From NCBI GenBank assembly GCA_964565705.1, contig CAZMGD010000173.1, positions 1 through 5,951 of the forward strand: a DNA stretch of 5,951 nt, given 5' to 3'. Source of the stretch: CAZMGD01 sp964565705. GTDB taxonomy: Bacteria > Actinomycetota > Acidimicrobiia > Acidimicrobiales > Ilumatobacteraceae. Positions 4,923 to 5,951 of this stretch are shown piece after piece (the first letter of the stretch is position 1; every line of letters begins with the position of its first letter). Both the position numbers and the translations under genes were made by a program. The notes beneath the pieces are model-generated. The model ran no database searches, had not been told where the DNA came from, and saw only the letters and a program-made list of their open reading frames with translations.

Positions 4923-5951
4923 TCAGCTGATGCCTGCGGCCTCGCACTCGGCGGTGAGGTTCTTGCAGACATCGTCTTTCGACTGGTAGCCGTCGTCGAT
5001 GACGTCCTTCACGTTGTCGACGTAGATCGGTAGCGGCGTGTTGAGTACGGACGGCACCTCGGTGTTCGTCTGCGTGTCGATCACCGTACCGTTCGTCGTC
5101 GGCGTCTGGCCTTGGGCGAGCTCGATCGCGGCCTTCGCCGCTGCCTCGGCCTCGACCTTGATCGGCTTGTAGACGGTCATGCACTGGTCGCCGGTGAGGA
5201 TGGCGCGCAGGCCGTCCACCGTCGCGTCCTGGCCGGTGACGGGCACCTGCAGCTTGTTCTTCTGGAGCACGGCGATCACCGCACCGGCGAGGCCGTCGTT
5301 GGCGGCGAGCACACCGTCGACCGAGCCACCGGCCGTGGCCAGCATCTGCTCGAAGATCTGGCCGCCGACCTGGTTGTCCCAGTCCGGCACGCTCTGGTCG
5401 TCGACCTTCGTCCACTCACCCGATTCGAACTTCGGGTCGAGCACGGCGTCATAGCCTTGCTTGAACAGTGTGGCGTTGTTGTCGGTCGGCGAGCCGTTGA
5501 GCACGGCGATCTCCGGGTTCTCGGTGCCGTTGTCGGTGACGCACTTGACGAGGCCCTCGCCCTGCAGCGTGCCGACGGCGACGTTGTCGAACGAGATGTA
5601 CACGTCGGCGCCACCGCCCAGCGTCAGGCGGTCGTAGTCGATCGTCGGGATGCCGGCGGCGCGGGCCTTCTGCAGGATCGTCGCGCCCGAGTCGCTGTCG
5701 AGGTTGACGATCATGAGCACGTCGACCTGCTGGGCGATCATCGACTCGGCGATCGTCGCCATCTTCTGCTTGTCACCCTCGGCGTTCTGGATGATCGGCT
5801 CGAACCCGCCGGCGGTGATCGCCGCGTCGAGGTACTGCCGGTCGGCGGTCTCCCAGCGGGCAGACGACGCCGAGTCGGGGAGGATCACCCCGATCTTCCC
5901 GCTGCCGCCGCCTCCGGCCACGGTCGTCGCCGCGTCGGTGGCCGGCGCCGC
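4923..5951 (-). CDS. xylF: XylF-like sugar-binding protein of an ABC importer (5' end beyond the window)
   Basis: 342 residues are visible; the start codon and signal peptide lie beyond the right edge. The visible N-terminus (AAPATDAATTVAGGGG) is the kind of Ala/Thr/Gly linker found after the lipobox of actinobacterial lipoproteins, so I expect a membrane-anchored extracellular protein. The rest is a type I periplasmic-binding (Peripla_BP_4) fold. Numbered from the edge, it shares with E. coli XylF as I remember it: YDR near 106, YISFDN (118-123), GSPTDNNATLF (153-163), AANDGLAG (216-223), GQDA (240-243) and MTVYKPI (258-264). These stretches line the xylose site in XylF, so xylose or a close pentose is the best guess. 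Cysteines at 137, 257, 329 and 336 are not expected from E. coli XylF and could form disulfides. It is the first visible gene of the importer operon; its promoter is outside the window. Confidence 0.9.
   Translation of the reverse strand, partial: AAPATDAATTVAGGGGSGKIGVILPDSASSARWETADRQYLDAAITAGGFEPIIQNAEGDKQKMATIAESMIAQQVDVLMIVNLDSDSGATILQKARAAGIPTIDYDRLTLGGGADVYISFDNVAVGTLQGEGLVKCVTDNGTENPEIAVLNGSPTDNNATLFKQGYDAVLDPKFESGEWTKVDDQSVPDWDNQVGGQIFEQMLATAGGSVDGVLAANDGLAGAVIAVLQKNKLQVPVTGQDATVDGLRAILTGDQCMTVYKPIKVEAEAAAKAAIELAQGQTPTTNGTVIDTQTNTEVPSVLNTPLPIYVDNVKDVIDDGYQSKDDVCKNLTAECEAAGIS

Noticed and set aside
4921..5415. Upstream extension of the ABC ATPase frame into the binding-protein gene
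   Set aside because: The extra sequence is Arg/Gly/Asp-rich without motifs and overlaps the well-supported binding-protein gene. The ATG at 4918-4920 is placed correctly for the ATPase domain.

Overview
The window is uniformly GC-rich, makes heavy use of GTG starts, and every supported gene lies on the minus strand, so transcription runs from right to left. Codon use, GTG starts, 4-base stop/start overlaps and the protein styles point to a high-GC Actinomycetota genome. An Acidimicrobiia-like member is my best guess, but it is only a guess. Both ends of the window cut through genes.

Layout in the direction of transcription. (1) 5951-2834: a tightly packed sugar ABC importer. It consists of a XylF-like periplasmic-type binding protein (N-terminus beyond the window), a short single-domain ATPase (2-nt gap) and a XylH-like permease (4-nt overlap). 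Together they would bind, power and transport a pentose-like sugar. No sugar-catabolic gene is visible. (2) 2833-2222: a short gap with a weak hairpin, then an 18-codon ORF with a very good ribosome-binding site. Its stop overlaps the GTG start of a HIT-family nucleotide-binding hydrolase gene, which has no ribosome-binding site of its own. A nearly perfect 44-nt palindrome follows one base after the HIT stop and probably ends transcription. (3) 2180-505: a possible leaderless promoter drives a GlxA/FtrA-type regulator (DJ-1/PfpI domain plus AraC DNA-binding domain). A stand-alone DJ-1/PfpI protein of the isonitrile-hydratase-like group lies 37 nt downstream, so the two probably form a regulator/enzyme pair. 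(4) 504-1: the ATPase core of a SNF2-type DEAH helicase of the kind found in phage-defence islands. It begins without a start codon immediately after the stop of the previous gene and leaves the window just after its DEAH box.

Most of the window is ordinary metabolism and regulation. The points that most deserve a second look are the abrupt junction that removes the helicase N-terminus, the coupled 18-codon ORF in front of the HIT gene, and the palindrome at 2222-2265. I found no CRISPR array, tRNA, rRNA, transposase or attachment site.
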